From Cyanoderma ruficeps (lineage: Eukaryota; Chordata; Aves; Passeriformes; Timaliidae), in NCBI GenBank assembly GCA_008694505.1, contig VZDJ01007753.1, positions 15,597,003 through 15,661,002 on the forward strand: 64,000 nucleotides of DNA, read 5' to 3'. Numbering within the stretch: the stretch's first letter is position 1; each line of letters starts with the position of its first letter. The notes under the pieces were generated by a model that saw only the letters and a program-made list of their open reading frames with translations, had not been told where the DNA came from and did no database searches. The translations under genes were made by a program, and so were the position numbers. This document shows positions 43,701-58,700 of this stretch, in pieces.

Positions 43701-46700
43701 TAATACAATATGTCCTGCTTTAAATATTTATTCTTGTAAGTCCCCCTGTTCTGCTTACTGGGTGGTTTTCCTATCTGTTGCAAGGACTTGGGCATGGAGT
43801 GTTTTGACAGTTGTTCTCCAATGCTCTGCCTCTTACTTCCCTAAGCTTCCCCATTTTATCTTTTGCTCAAGCATATCAGACATTTAACACCTGTTACCAA
43901 TTCAAAAATACCATATTAAAAAAAGTATATATATAATTTTAGCTCATAGAATTCTAGCTGGTAGAATATTTGTTGTTTATTTTTTTACCTTCTCATCCTG
44001 TGATGCCAGAAGCTTCTCAAAAGCCTCATGTTTCCTTATCAGTTGCTCTACTTCATCTACAGACCTTCCGAGGTCACTGCTTTTCAAATAAACCTATAAA
44101 AAAAGTTTATTATTTTTCTCAGTGAATTAATTATCCCATAATCTTCAGTCATAAAATGAAGAAGAGGTATTAAGTCTGCGGCTGAGAGTACACTAGAGAG
44201 GAAATGAAAAGAACAGGAGGCAACAGAAGCTAGAAACTAATTATTAGAAGTCCATGGTCTTGAGCAAGAAAGAGAAGTATTAACGGGTCTGGCCAAGGAA
44301 AGTGTCCTGTCAGTCCTTATCACAATCACTAAGTCACAAGGCAGTGAATTACAGAGCTCTAAGCCATCCTTGTAATCCCAAGCAAGATCACGGTCATGTC
44401 TGACAGATGTCCATATGATTCCTTCTTAGAAGAGTACCCAAAACAGAGACTTTGCAGCCTGCCTGAGCAACTTAAACCAGTGTTTTATTATCTCAACCAT
44501 TAGCAGGATTTTTCAAACATCTAGCCTCAAAACGTATGGCTATTGCTACACCTAGTTACATACCGCCCTCATCTTCACACTCAGGAAATCACTCCTTTTG
44601 TTTGCTTCAGCCTTGTGTATGTTTGTAGACCATTTGTGCACTGGGATGTCTGTCTTCTCTTGGTTAAAACTACAGTGATCTGATCAATCATTCCGTAACA
44701 GCCTTTGTGTCTTTTTGATTCTGATTGTTCTTATTGCTCTCCTCTGTGTTTTCTCCCTTTTCCACTTATTTTGAGCCTTGCTGTAACAAGTGGCAATAAG
44801 CAATGAGGCAGCCAGAGTGAAGGTTGTGAAGTCAGCAGAATGCCTTTCAAACTGCAATCTTCAGCACCTGCCTGTATATAGTGCTTGTCTTTTATACAAC
44901 ACCATGAACTCAAGTTCACCTCAAGTTCACTATGAGCTTCCAGAAACTTTTCAGAAGAACTGATGTCAGACCAGCTTGTCCCCATCTTGTACTTATGCAG
45001 CTGACTGCTCCTGAAAAGATGTTATAGCTTTCACCTGTACCAAGTGCATTACATCTGTCATTTTTTCAGGCCATCATTCCAACTTACTGCACCGATTTTA
45101 TTTACTGCCTGTTCTGCCAATCTCTAATGCAGAAAGACTTTAGTTCAAAATAACAAACGCTGTTTTAAGGAATCTGACCTCTGCACCTTCTAACACTGTG
45201 CAAGTGTGCACATTTTCCAACTAATTCACACATGTCTCAAAAGCATTGCAGTGTTCCCTTACTCTGTTCTGGTGTTAAGAAAAATGCCCAATTATTGTCC
45301 AATATATTCTGTTATACTTGGTTTTGCCAAATGCAAAAGAATAAAGAATATAATTATCTATTATCAAGAAAAACCTATGCTTTTCTGCAGATTGACAGGA
45401 ATTTATTCCTTTTCATTGGATGTAATTGCCCACAGACAATAGCAGGATAAAATCCCCAGTTACAGGCTCTGATGGGACATGAGCAAAGCCTACCCATGGA
45501 TAAGGTTCACACTGAAGTGCGTATGGCTGGACAGACTTTGGGAAATCAGACTGCTGTGAGGGATTGCATTTATCAGCAGTGTGTAATGTGTAATCCATTT
45601 TGCAAGCTCATGAAATCACAAGTCTTTGGACAAGGATGAGAAATTCCAACCAGCAACTTTGCCTGGGTAAAGTGCAATTAACAGAGATGGTAGAAGAATT
45701 TGAAATCAATTATATAGTGTGAAAGAATTAAGAGGCAGGAAAGAAACAGAACAGAATCAGTGAAACAGCACAACTGCTAAAAATTTTGGAAAAGGGTAGT
45801 CTTTTGCAAAAGTAAAGGACATGGGTAAATCTGCTCCTTTAAGCCATAGATGTGCACAGGAAAAAAATATCTAGAGAGATCAATCTTGCTTTGCAAAACA
45901 TCACAGTCCTGGAGCAGTCTTACAGGGTGTTTTTTTATAAGAGGGAAAATATATTCTTTGACAGCTACTTTAGAAAACCAACCATAACGTTCATTCTCTG
46001 GATGACTGCTTAACCCCATAGGGCATCTTCTGCAGGAGAGGGTCCCCAAGTTTGAATACATGTGCAGGGTAATCCACACCTATTTGCCAGGGTCTGACTG
46101 CACTTACTGGCCCTGGATGGACTCCTGCTCCCATCTGGGAATCTCTCTGAGGCTCAGCCCTGGATTTCAGTCCCTCCTGAGCTGCACTGAGGTGCACTGA
46201 TCCTGCCCTGATGGCCTTGGGCCGACCCCATACTTCAGTCACTACCTTGCTTTGATGCTTGACCTTCAGCTGCTTGATGGAGTTTTTTACTGCTGCCACC
46301 ACTCAGCCGTCCTTGGTGGCTGTGGATAAGAGGACTGACAGCCAGACTTGGCCTGATGTTCTGGCCCATTTTTGGGCTGTGAATATTTTGCATATACAGA
46401 AAAATTCACAGATAAATATCATGACCAGGCCAGATTTTCAAACTGCTCTGTGCTAATCCATTCCCATCACAGTAATCACAGTCAAGAAGAGAGAAAGGCC
46501 ACTGTACAACAGGTCTAAGTTTATAGTAAGTCTGGCCCATAATTCACCAGAATGTCTAAAGAAACACATTAATGCCTCTGCTATGCCTCTGTGTGTTACA
46601 CACAACCCCCACCAGAAGGTGGACAGTCTGTCATTCAAACTTTAATCCTTTGATCTAGCTTACTCATCAAATGCATGAAATGATGAGAGAGATCCTTTTT

Positions 46701-49700
46701 AGAGGATTATTGGATTTAGTTTGCTCTTTTGAAGAACAATGTGTAGGCTCCAGGTCTATCTACTGCAATGCTTCATTAAACCACTTTTAATTACCATCTG
46801 TATTTACACCACTGCTACTAACACAGACATAGAGCCACATGCTACATCTCTATTTTGGTATTTTAAACACTGCTTTAAAAATTCTGTAGCTTTCTGATAT
46901 ATTTTGTGGGTTATCTACCATTTCTGGTCAAAAAAATTTACCTCCAGGACTTCAATTTAGTAACTGGCAGGACTGAAACTGATACCTGAAGAAAGGGTCA
47001 GCTATTAGTTTTCCTGCTCGTGCATCTCTGATGGAAGAAAAAGGCAAAGGACATCTACTGGTAAAGATGTTTATTTCCCTCAGAGAAAGAGAACAGAGAC
47101 ATCTGAGAGCAGGGGTGTGGGGTGGTGACTCATAAGCAGCTGCCACTGGAGAGCTCAATGCCTAGCTCCCACAGAAATCCACTGAGCACAAATGACACTG
47201 GGCATTGAAAGCTCAGTTCTTTCGGATGTTACAGCAGTGGGAAAAAGTTCTCCTGACTGCTGAAAGCTTTGGACTAAGTCCTCCAAGTAGAAGTCCGTGC
47301 AAGTGCTCTTGGCAACCAAAGTTTTGACACTGAGTAGGAAAACTGGTGCTCAGAAAGAAAATTTCTGCAAAAGGGAAATGGCTGCACACATTGCAGGGGA
47401 GGCAGTGGCAATGTGCTCAGAGGAGAACAGCCTCTGTAGCACCAACAGTGCTGCTGCTTGGAGAGCTGCTGAGGTAAACGTTTTCCATTTGTGTTTTACA
47501 CAGAAATCTTATGACAGCCATTGCTCTAATCAGAACCACAATGTTTTGTTCATTTAAGCATTTGTTATACCAGTCTGAAAGTAGAATAAAAATTGGCTCC
47601 CATGCCACAACGCTGGCCTGTTGCCAATTCCCTCACTTTTTGGCACACTTTTAGACAGGCCTCCTAACTCCTGCTCTGAATGAGACACATTGATTTCAAA
47701 TACACTGCACAGCTCTCCTCTGGTAACCTACCGGGGTCTCCCACAGAGTACATCAGGTATAAACTTTCTTTCAAGATTGTTTCTATTAGGAATCATGGCC
47801 CATCATTGGGAATTTAATATTCAGCCACAAAAAGCATGAAAGACTTGGCCACTCACTATAAAACAGATTCCTTTTCAAGTGAAGGCTTCCAAAGAAAGAT
47901 GCTTAAAATCACAAGATGGTTTTTGAGATTTCTGAGATTTTCTGGAATAAGTTTTCAGGTTATTAACAATGCAAAGCACAGAAACAGAGTTTTAACCCTA
48001 CTGAACTGGAGTTTTTCCTTATTTCTGAGTTAATTGCATAGTTGCTGCCAGAAAGCAGGAACCTCTTTCATACAAGTTAATGCAGAATTAAAAGCAAAGT
48101 CCAATTTTAAATAAACCAATACTATTGACATAGTTATGAGACAGCATCTGCCAGCCCTAGCTTTTGGAGAAGTACTGAATGAAACATTTCAGTCATTATC
48201 AGAACTATGTTCTCTTGGTGCCACAACTTCACATTTACATGCACTGGAAAATGACACAGCCCCAAAAGAAATTTGTACTCCAAGAAGAGCAGTTTTTATT
48301 TCTCTAGAATAAAATATATTTTAGGTATTTGTGCAAATCCACCTCCTTCATCTGCTTTTGCTCTTCACAGTAAAACAAGCTTGACAGATTTTGCCCCTCA
48401 CTGCCTGCCATGGGCTTGCTGCTGAGATTGCAGGAATGCCACAGAAAATCTTTCTGTTCTAATCATGTACTAAAAGTCCGAATCATTACCAGCTTTAAAA
48501 ACCTTGACTTAAAGCATATAAGCAAGTCCAAACTATCTGCCGAGACAGAGAAGAATAAGGTTTGATTTGACTTAATTCTGATAAAAGTAAATACTAGAAA
48601 AAATAATGAAAATAATCTGATATTTGCTTTAGCAAAGTAAGTAAAAGGTCTTGATACCATGACTATATAAGGTTCACAAAAATGTTTTACTATGCTTCAT
48701 TTCAGTAAAAGTTATAAGAAGGTATCATACTGTAACTACAAGAGGAATAAAACACAACTAAAGTTGTTTATAAAAAGAATATATACATTTTTTTCTATCA
48801 TACAGACATCTCTGTATTATTGGCATCTGTCCTCACCATCTACAAAACTGTTGAATGTATTTAAAATTTCCTTCCCTCCCCCCACTGCATGTTGTTTCCT
48901 TGGCATAAGAATATAGTTACCTGATATTGGAAATATATATGGGAAAAAACACAGAGATAAAACTGGTGTTTTTCTGATAACTGCCACAGTTGGTTGCTCA
49001 CACCTATTTCCTCCTTCCTCAAAATTCGCAGTATTAATCCTTATCATGTAAGTATTAGATGTTAGACCAGAATCTTACACCCATACAACATCATCATTTA
49101 AATATTTACTCATGAAGCATTTGTCTGAAAGCAGACTAAATTCCTCTGAAACTCCCCATAGTTTCACTGCTAGAAACTTTGCTGAGATATCCAAATTTGG
49201 TGTGCTGTGGACATTAAATTCCCCTTGTTTCCCTCAGGAAAGGGCAGTACCTCTCCTTTTCTAAGAGGGGAAAAAAGTGATTTCTTCCTACATACTTGAA
49301 TACTTTAGCTTTTGAAAGCAAGCCTTACTTTTAAAGCTACAAACCCAGGAATTAACCATTAGAAATACATCATAATCTGACAAGTAAGGAAATGAAAACA
49401 TTGAAACAGAAAAGAACTAAGGAAAACTACACTGAGGATTTTTTCCAGCTGCCAGACCGACTAGAGAATCACAGAATTGACTACGTTGGAAAAGACCTTT
49501 GAGATCATCAAGTCCAACCTAGGCGAGAAGAAAACCAGCTCTCAGCTCTGAAGTCTTGAATCTTCAAAGTGCTGAGCACTATGACCCAGTCATGCAAAGT
49601 CTGTAAGCAGCTGCAGGCTGTGCTAACATCAGCACTCTAACTGTTAAAATTAAGCTCTTGTTAAGCGCTCGATTAGAGTCCAGAGTCCTTATCCTCACTG

Positions 49701-52700
49701 GGCATGGGTCATGCTGTAGCTGCAGCCTTAGTGACAGCAGAACACGAGCAGCTTTCTCAGTGTCTTGCAGGTCATCTCTGGGAGTTGAAACATCACAGGA
49801 TGCACACAAAAAGAAATCCATATGGTTTGGTTGAACACAACCTGGATCTCCTGTTTGCAATTGTTCCTAGAATGGAATGCAAATCTTCACCACTCTCCTC
49901 CCAGATCCAAAGGATGCAATGTTGACAGCAATAGATGGACACCCTGGATGCTCTGTGTCCCTGTGAGTTGAAGCTGTCCTGTGAGCTGGTATGTTTGTCA
50001 CAAGGTTGTCAGGGCATACACTTTTTACAGTGCGTGTTTCCTGGGAAGGCCTCAAAGCAGATCTTGTCCAATTGCTAGAAAGCAATCTTGAGCAGCAAAC
50101 AGGGTTCACTGATAGAGAGAGGCCAGCCCCAATCTCCATAGGGCAAAAAGGTGGACCAGCTCTATCTGAATCAAGTGTTTTGATAAAGATTGTTGGATTT
50201 GGGCTTCTTCTAAATTCTCTTACCACCTGGATAGGCATAGCAGTCCAAGGAGTGGCAAGTATCAAGGTGATTTTGGAAACCTTGTGATGAGCAGGTGTTA
50301 GACTATCACATGGAATCTTCCTAAACTCTGGCCTAGATGAGGAGCAATTCTGAAAGACAATCAACTCTGGACTTAAATCCTTGCTCATGATTTCATTTCT
50401 ACTAGCTGAATTTTCTCTTGCAGTCAGGACAGCTGGGGAGAGCCATATATCTCTGGATAAAGTCTGCTGGGGAAGGCCAGGATACTTGGAGGAAGTCACA
50501 TGAAATCTTGTGATTTGAAGGGCTGGCGACCCACCTGAAGGGAAACCTTGTTTTGGCTTCTGGGATCGTGTTGGAAGACCAGAGGGAGTTTCAGGCACCT
50601 TCTCTAATTGTGGCATGAGCAGACTTGAATGAGCATGACTGCTTCCATGGGAACCTGCTCGAAAAGGCTTTATCATCAAGCTGCATGTTGAAATGTAAAG
50701 CTTCACTGAAGTGTGGAGAGCTGACATTTGGACATTGCACTGGCTACTGCTTTGTTGGTGTGGCATTGAATCACAAGGTTCCAGGGATGCATGCAGATTT
50801 TTGCTGTGGAGCAGAGAAGCAGCTGGAATAGCAGACAGATCAACGTTTAGGCGTGATGTCCAGCTTGATGGAGCTTCACAGGGAAGAACATCTGAGGGCA
50901 AAGATAGAGCGAGCTTCAAGGGATCACTTTTTCCAGGGGAAATATGATGAACACTTTTTTCTCTTTTTGAATGTTGCTTGTAAGATCCAGATGTTGACTG
51001 AGTGCCAGACCTCTCATCTCCATGGTCCCAAGGATCCTTGCAAGCACCAGAACACGTGGATGTCTCATCAGAAGGACTGACACAATGAGTGGTGCTCCCA
51101 AAACCTTTCCTCTGGTTTGTGTGTGCCAGGATGACATCTAACCTTGAACAGTAAGACACACTGCTGGGTGGTGAGGTGGCATTTCCTGGAGCAAGCTCGG
51201 CAGCTGATTGACCAGTGGGAGGATGCCAAGCTGGCACTGGCATCCTTTGAAGAGGCCTGTTCTGCACAGCAGATTCAAAAGGAGGAGGTGGGGTCATTCT
51301 ACAGGAAGAGAGCAGCACTTCCACAGTGGAGATGTAGGTTGCAGATGAAGGTTTGCAGCGATGGTCCCTGTATGACATTCTGAAGTTTAGTCCTAAATGA
51401 TGCAAAATTCAAAGCCACAGAAGCTTGCCTTTCCCCCTGTGCTTAAAACCAAGCCCTAATCCTTTTTCCTTTGGCACTGGAAATTTCCATTCTTCCTCTG
51501 AAGCAAAGGAATGAGAGATGAATAAATATTCTCCAGAAAAAAAAACATGAACAAAAAAAATCCACATTCAAAGTAAGAAATCTCAGCTCTTCTAAAACTG
51601 CTACCACCTCTTGTCATGTCTGCAAAGCGATATGAGTGTGGGATGGGCTGGAAGATAAATTACGGAGCATACGGCTCTGCTCCCTGAGTGTTCTGACAGT
51701 GAGACTCCAGACAGAGTAGGAGGGAGCCAAAAGTGCCTGCCAGAGACAGCCTGCAAACTCGCTGTTATTTCATCTGTGAAGAAAAGAAAAGCAGCTAACC
51801 TGAGCAATGGATCTGCTGCTGTGAAAAGATCAGAACAGAGCAGAGAGTATTGGACACTGTTTCTGCTCAAAGCAAAAATTACTTTTTCCTTCTTTCCCTT
51901 TTTCGGCTGTTAATTGCCTGCATTCTGCATGACGAGATCTCAGTTTGCAGCTCTTACAAGGAAATCCTACAGAAGTTCCATTTGATGGCACAACTGAATT
52001 CATAAAAAAATTTAAAAAGATAGATATTTGCCTAATTTTCTCCACATGTGTTGTATTTTCTTCAGCACAGAACAATGGTAGATGATATTCTGCAGAAATC
52101 CTTTGAAGGCTTAAGTAACTTGGATATAATAGAAAATGCTGGCTTAAAGTCAAACCTGTCACAGTGGCACAGACAGCAAATGAAAGAGCAATTCTTAGTA
52201 GTAGTTCTTAGTTTAAAATACTCATGTGTTGCCTTCTTCCTTCCCCTGTTTCTTGCTTCTGGTCTATAGCATACGAAGTGCTGGCAAAACAGGATTGAAA
52301 AATCATAACATGCTTCCTTACACAGACATTTTGCAGACATAAGAAGTGAAATGTGTGTAACTGAGCCTTGACTCAAATGGAGAAGTCAGAAGAAACGCAA
52401 AGGGTGGAGAGATTTTTATTTGTTTGCCTGATAGGAATCTTTTTTGAATGTGTGTTTCTTTTTGTCCTTTCTGAAAGCAGCAAATGATGAAATTCCCATT
52501 GGGAAAATGGTTTGAGAGTCTTCAGCTGACACTCTGGCTGAGTTTTTTTTAAAAAACATGTTTGAAAAAACTGCTTTCCTATTATCCTGCTTGCCTGTAT
52601 CACTGTGCAGTCACATTCTAACTCTATATAGTAGTAACAGAGTTCAATCCAAAAGGAATAGATTTCTCTTCCAAGAGTTCATCAACTGCAGAAAAGTGAA

Positions 52701-55700
52701 ATCCAAGTAGCGACTAAGGAACATCACTCCACTGTCAAATTTTTTATTTTAACCTACATGGCAGAAGGTGGCAGCTGCAAAAGACAGCTTGACTGAAAAG
52801 TGTGGTCTGTGTGAAGAGCTGTTGGAAGGGGCAGCCGAGTATCCACACTTCACTGTTCCACCTTCTGGATGCTTAATATCAGTGAGGAAAACTGAGCACC
52901 AGACTCCTTGGAAGTCCATAGAGAGGATACTATGGGAAAAGGATTCTGATAACAGAACTGCATTTCATGGTCCTCAAGGTCACAATCTTCATATTTAAGT
53001 TTTGCTTTGCCTGAAGAAACTTGGGGCTTCTGATCCCACCAGGAGAATTTACCTACCCTCTGATGAACACCCACCTCTTTTGTGGCAGTCTACATTACAG
53101 CCTATGGCAATGACAATTTCATCTGAACAAAGAAGTAATATGAAGTACCATTTATCTGTAGAGAAAGTGCTGGGGCCCTACTAGAAATGCCAGGTGCATT
53201 ACTCTTTCACATATGAGTAATGCAGACTTTTGTAACCAGGACTTGCAACTGAGGGGCAAAAAAATCACCTACCCACAGTAGCTTCCTACACATTTACCTC
53301 TGCATTACAGAGAGCAAAACAGATGCTGTAGTGATAGTGCCTCTGTGTTTTGGCTGGTATCAATTTGATGAAAAGAGAAAAAATACAGTGGTCAAACTCT
53401 TGTAGAATTTACATTTTCCCTGATAAGCTCCTATGCAGGAGCTTAACAATGATGTACAACTGCTTGGTAGGGAATTGAGATATATATAACGCAAAGTCAT
53501 GTAATTTGCTATATAAGCAACACATAGTGGGCAAAACTATGTAGTATTTTACTCCAGAAAGCTGAACCTTGGTGAAACTCTCTGCTTCATGTCACAAACT
53601 CCAGAATGCAGGTCACACTTACCAAAACAACCAATTATAAGGAATTATGCAGACATCAATTTCCTTCAAGGAAGGAGTAGCAGAAAGTGCCAGGCCCATG
53701 TGCCACAAAGGGTTATGTATCACTCCATGGCACAACTCTGTGTCAGTTTCCAAAAGGAATTAGCGCCAGTGGCAAAGCGCTGGTGGAAAACAGAGCTCAG
53801 CACAAAACGAGAGCCATTATATTTTGCTGTCAGTGGTCTTGGAGAATTAAGAATTATTTTTTCCTTAATGAAAAATGACCCAGAGGTGCAACCTCCTCCA
53901 GCGTTGCGTCAATCCTTCAGTTTGCCAAACTGCAACCCATTGATGTGTTTTGCATGCCAAGTCCCAGCACCATTGCAGCAATCTATCAATTCATGAATTT
54001 GCAGAGTGACTGCACTCTGTTTTGTAATGGTAACTGCCAGGCCTTGAACTGGAACCTTTTAAAATAGTTACATGAATCAAAGAAAATGCAAGAAAGACAA
54101 AATATAATTCAATAATGGTGAAAAAAATCTGTTCCAAGAGCTGCAAAATGCTGATAATAAGAACATCCTTCTGTCTCCTTGCATTGATTAAATCTGCCCT
54201 CTTTTTTCATGAGAGGGCCTTTTTTACTAGTTTGTTTTTCTCAACTGCATCAAACAGAACTTAATACTCTTTACAAATTCTTTCATTGTTGTTCTACACA
54301 CTCATATCAATGCCCTTGCAGAACTGACAAGTCAATACACTTCCCTGTATTAATTCACACTGCTGACATCCATTTTCCACTGGTTGCATTTTTCCAGCAT
54401 AACTCCCAGCCTGAGGTGAGAATTCCAGCAACACCTACAAAGTAAACTCCCTTCAAACCCTCTTCACAGTTTATTTTCTCTTTGAATCCTACAAAATTTT
54501 CTAGTGGTTAAGCAGCTGGCATGCTGAGATCTGTTTGTAAAGTGGACTAATATTGGACTCTTGTCTCCCTCTTCTGTTGTGATGCTCATATGTTCCCTCT
54601 TATGTATATTTGCAGTGAATTATCTTTCAGGTAAGGATAATCTATTTGTTTCTGTTCCACACCTAAGCCCCATGAGAAAGGAGAGCTTCTTGCACATTGC
54701 TACAGTCTCCAAGTGATACCACAACACAAATAATACCAATAAAAGAGACTGTCTTGTCTGTACACAGGCACAAGGATTTCAAGCTGCAGTTGAACAGTAG
54801 TGTCCTTTTTAGTTTGAAAGAGTTTACATGCTTGAAGAGTTTTAACTGCTTATTTCAAGACAATAATTTGCTCACCTCCTGCGAGTTCAGGAGCATGTCA
54901 AGATGATCCCAATCTTTGTAGAACATTTGTTCTTGGTGTATTTTCTCCAGCCACTCCTTCTTCTGTTTCCATGCATCGTATACATTTTTCTTCTCTTCCA
55001 ACAAAGCCTGTAGCTTCTGCTGAATCTGAACAAAATTTCCAATTAAAAACTTGTGTTGGTCTTTATATCCCATGATCTGGGTAAATTGAGAGTAGAAAGG
55101 ATTAAGTGGAGTGGTGGATAATCCCTTTAAATTGCAGCGAAATTATTAAACAGAAAAAAAAAAAAAAGTAGAACAAGTTCTAGCACTACTGTTTGGGCAG
55201 AGAGACATCAGAGGTGCCTCATTTCTGTAATGGAGAAGTGCTTCTTACAGCATATACAGCAGTCCAAAACAAGAGCAAAGAAAGGTAACTGTTTCTCAAG
55301 TGTGACTTCTAGTATCAGATCCTAATTCTTCATTATCTTTAGGCATTAAGAATGCTGTTATAGCACTTCAAATTTTTCTGTGACAGATACTAAAATATAA
55401 ATTATCAACACAACATATTCTTCTAGTCAATGAATTCATGCCACAAGGTTAGACTTCCTATAACTTCAACTTTCAAATATTGTATATCCACAAGCCTGCT
55501 ATGAATGATTTTTTCCTACCTTTTCCTACCCGCAAAGGACTTTACAGTCAGCAGGATTTCTAGTTACCATAATCATACAGTGCAATAGTCAGCAAATTTT
55601 CAGGAAATAGCTTGATGAGATGGGAGAGTAACTTGCACAAACTCTGCATTTTTCTGAAGGCATTTGAGAGACATGTTAATGACTTATCGGGGGAGAAATT

Positions 55701-58700
55701 AACTGGTAGGTACTGGAAAAGAAATAAATGCTGTGAGAATCTTAGAAGATATTTCTCTTGAGTAAACTGACTTTTTGATTTAAATCCTTCATTTCCAGGG
55801 AGTATATTTTACTAGTGTAATTCTTTTCTACAGGGAATGTTTCAATCCATCTTTAAACTCTCTCGTATGTTTGAGTGTTTTCATTCTTTGGTTGACAGGA
55901 TTTTGTCCAGACTGTTCTGGTGTGGGTATACCACTGTAATATGACGTGTAGCATTTGCGTGAAAATCCAGTTTGGGAAGTTGGTAGAATTGACTCCATGG
56001 CTCAGAGCATGGTGAACTTCTTGAAGAAGTCCAGCTTTGCTGCAGGGGACCTTCAGGAGATGCCTCCACACATCTGTTGCTGAGGTTAGAACTGGAACAG
56101 ACGTTTTTGTGCCCAAGGCAGGTAACATACCGAGGCAAATGTAGGTCATTTGCAGGGTCAAATGAGTGTATACATTTTTGTACCTCACAGTGTGATACAA
56201 TATAGAATCATAGTTACATTGGGGTCCAGTGCTGAACTCAGAGGAGTTTCAATTACCTCTTTTGATGGCATTTCCCCATCTTGCAAGAGGGCCTGTCCCA
56301 GCTGTACGACATGGTCGTACTTCTCTTCTCGTGCTTCGATCTCTGCCAGGAGCTGCTGATGCTGGGTGAGTCTCAGGCTGCTGGTAGATATGTCCCGAAT
56401 AGACTCCTTGGCTCTCATTTCCCTTATTATTTCTGCTGTCCATAAGAAATAGTCCCACACCTGGAACCCAAGAAAATATGAAAATTGAGGTTAGGGCTCA
56501 AGCTTAGGTTAACAGGCAGGAAAACCACAGGCTGACTCTTCAACTTTAAGTGAATAATAGGTAATAAAATCATAGATAAATAAAATATTTCATTAGTGCT
56601 TGCAGTACTTCTATGAATTTTATAAGGGTGGATTCCAACTGCAGGAACTCCTATATACCATGTTAAATTGTTTGTAGTATCATAATCAAACTGTCATATC
56701 ACATCAGCGACAGCATGATATTTATTGCCCTTTAGTCCATCTTTCTTAAAGTATTTTCTGATGTTATTCCTTCATAAAGGATAACCCAGTATCATCCTAC
56801 ATTTTTGTGAAAGCTTTGGCTAATACAAGTCTGTTTGAAAATTAGATTGTGCACATGTTTTAAAATGAGAGTGAGAATTTTCAAGTGAAAAACAAATGCA
56901 CTCTAATAGAAGTGGGAAAAGGGTAAATCATAGGTCAGAAGAAATTGCATAAGCATATCAGGTATATAGATTCAGCTCTTGGTTTGTGGAACCAGACTGA
57001 TTGGGAGGAACAAGTATGTTTGCTTTCAAAATCTGATGAACCAATAAATATATTTGCAATAACTTAAAATGTCTGAAGCGACTATGAACATGAAAATGCT
57101 AAAACAAATCCCTGAGGATTATTTTTTAGCTGTTATTGAAGAAAACTGTGCCAGTAAAAATGATTTGAGGTTCTCTGCATGTCTATTTCTCCATTTGATT
57201 CTATACCTCAACAGTCACTTACTGTCGGCATTTTATTTGAATCTGCACAAGGAGTTTTGCTCTTACGTGTCAGTTGGTAAAAACAGGACTGCAAGGGATA
57301 TACAAAGGATTATATATGATGATTAAATTTTGTTATAGTTTAACTATGCTGGATTCGTTGATTCATTTTTCAGGTAGTAAATGGTCTTTCAGGTTTAGAA
57401 AACATATTTTAAAATACTACTATTTATAGTAAGTGTTGAAGAAAAATTATCTTTTATTGCAGAAAACTAAAAATTTTCCCATTTAAATGGTTGCTGGCAT
57501 TTTCACTAAAGGAAACTATGTAATGGAAATAGATTCTTGGCTGCTCCATTTTACCCATATATTTTTGCTCATGTAATCAAAATCTTATAAAGACAGCCAG
57601 GAAAAAATATTCAGAAAAGCACCACAAAATTGAAACTGGCCAATTTGGGGTCCTGACGTCAGGCTTTAAAGCCAAGATGCTGCTTTTTAAAAGCCAGTGA
57701 ACACAGCTACTAAATAAGTCTTTAAAAAGACTGTGGTCCTTTTAAAGGGGCCCATGGTAGTGTACGTGGGTTGGCATAATTTCCTTTTGTAGGACTAATT
57801 CATTCACACAGCTGGATGTCACTGTAGACACTGACATTGCCCTTGGCACAAATGTCTAAAACTCCCTAACTTTTTAGCTAAGCATTAGGAAAAAATCCAT
57901 AAGCTTTAGGATATATAATGCAATGGAACCAGTCAAGAGCCAATAAGAGGTTACTGGACTCCCACTGCCAGCAATATAGAGTAGGCATCAGTCTGCAGGA
58001 AACTCCTAAGCAGAGCCTGACTCTGCTCATGCAGATCCTAGCACAAACTTCAGAATAAGAGCCTCGGGACATTCAGAAATACTTTGAGTCTGTGTCTGTC
58101 TTCATCTTCCTTGACTAAGTTCCATGGAAGATTTGAAGCCCTCTGCTGTGCTGTGTTGTCAGTTTGGCCCAGCTCTGCTATTTAATCACATTAAAATCTT
58201 GACGGGGTGGAAGGAGACACACTAGACGATTGCGCAGAATTCTCATTTTATGGAAATTGATTTTTTTGTTTCACTTAATCTGTGCATAATTTTTTAATGA
58301 AAATGCCCTGTGGGCTGACTGCATAAGAACAATATAATGAAAAATGTACACTAAACAGCTGTGACTAACATTAAGTTTGTGCACCTCTTGGCACAGCTCA
58401 AAGAAGAAAGGTAGAAAAGTTGCCTCTTTGCATTCAGCAGTTTGGGTGATATTCTGCAGCAAAGCTGCTGTAACCTACTCTAGAGTTTCTGAAATTCTTG
58501 CAGTTACTAGCCATGGCTGCATGACCCTGCCTTGTCCCATCTGGGCAGGAAGATAGGCGTACCTAATTGCAGAACCAGCTCTTCACTTCTTCAGGAATTA
58601 TTGTCAGGAAAGGAGGTAAAAATTGAGAGGATTGGGAATACATTTTGTCATCAGCCTGACATCAAACAGACAGGGAGTTGCCTGAGGCATAGTCACTGAG

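Larger units (their letters stand above)
44094..54875 (-). other. Intron w5-w6 (10.8 kb), largest in the window
   Basis: Bounded by GTGAGC and TTATAG. It contains the unidentified 512-codon ORF with its continuation, a CR1 tail, and an unclassified GC-richer patch at about 46.0-46.4 kb. The remainder (44.1-46.0, 46.4-49.4 and 51.6-54.8 kb) is A/T-rich with no gene or repeat I can support. Confidence 0.75.

Noticed and set aside
53589..53996. 135-codon plus-strand ORF
   Set aside because: No recognisable domain, no splice or promoter context; within the length range expected by chance across the window.
51376..54875. Nested ORF as an alternative spectrin exon
   Set aside because: No acceptor in the first codons gives phase 0 to match w5, and the product has no spectrin pattern.
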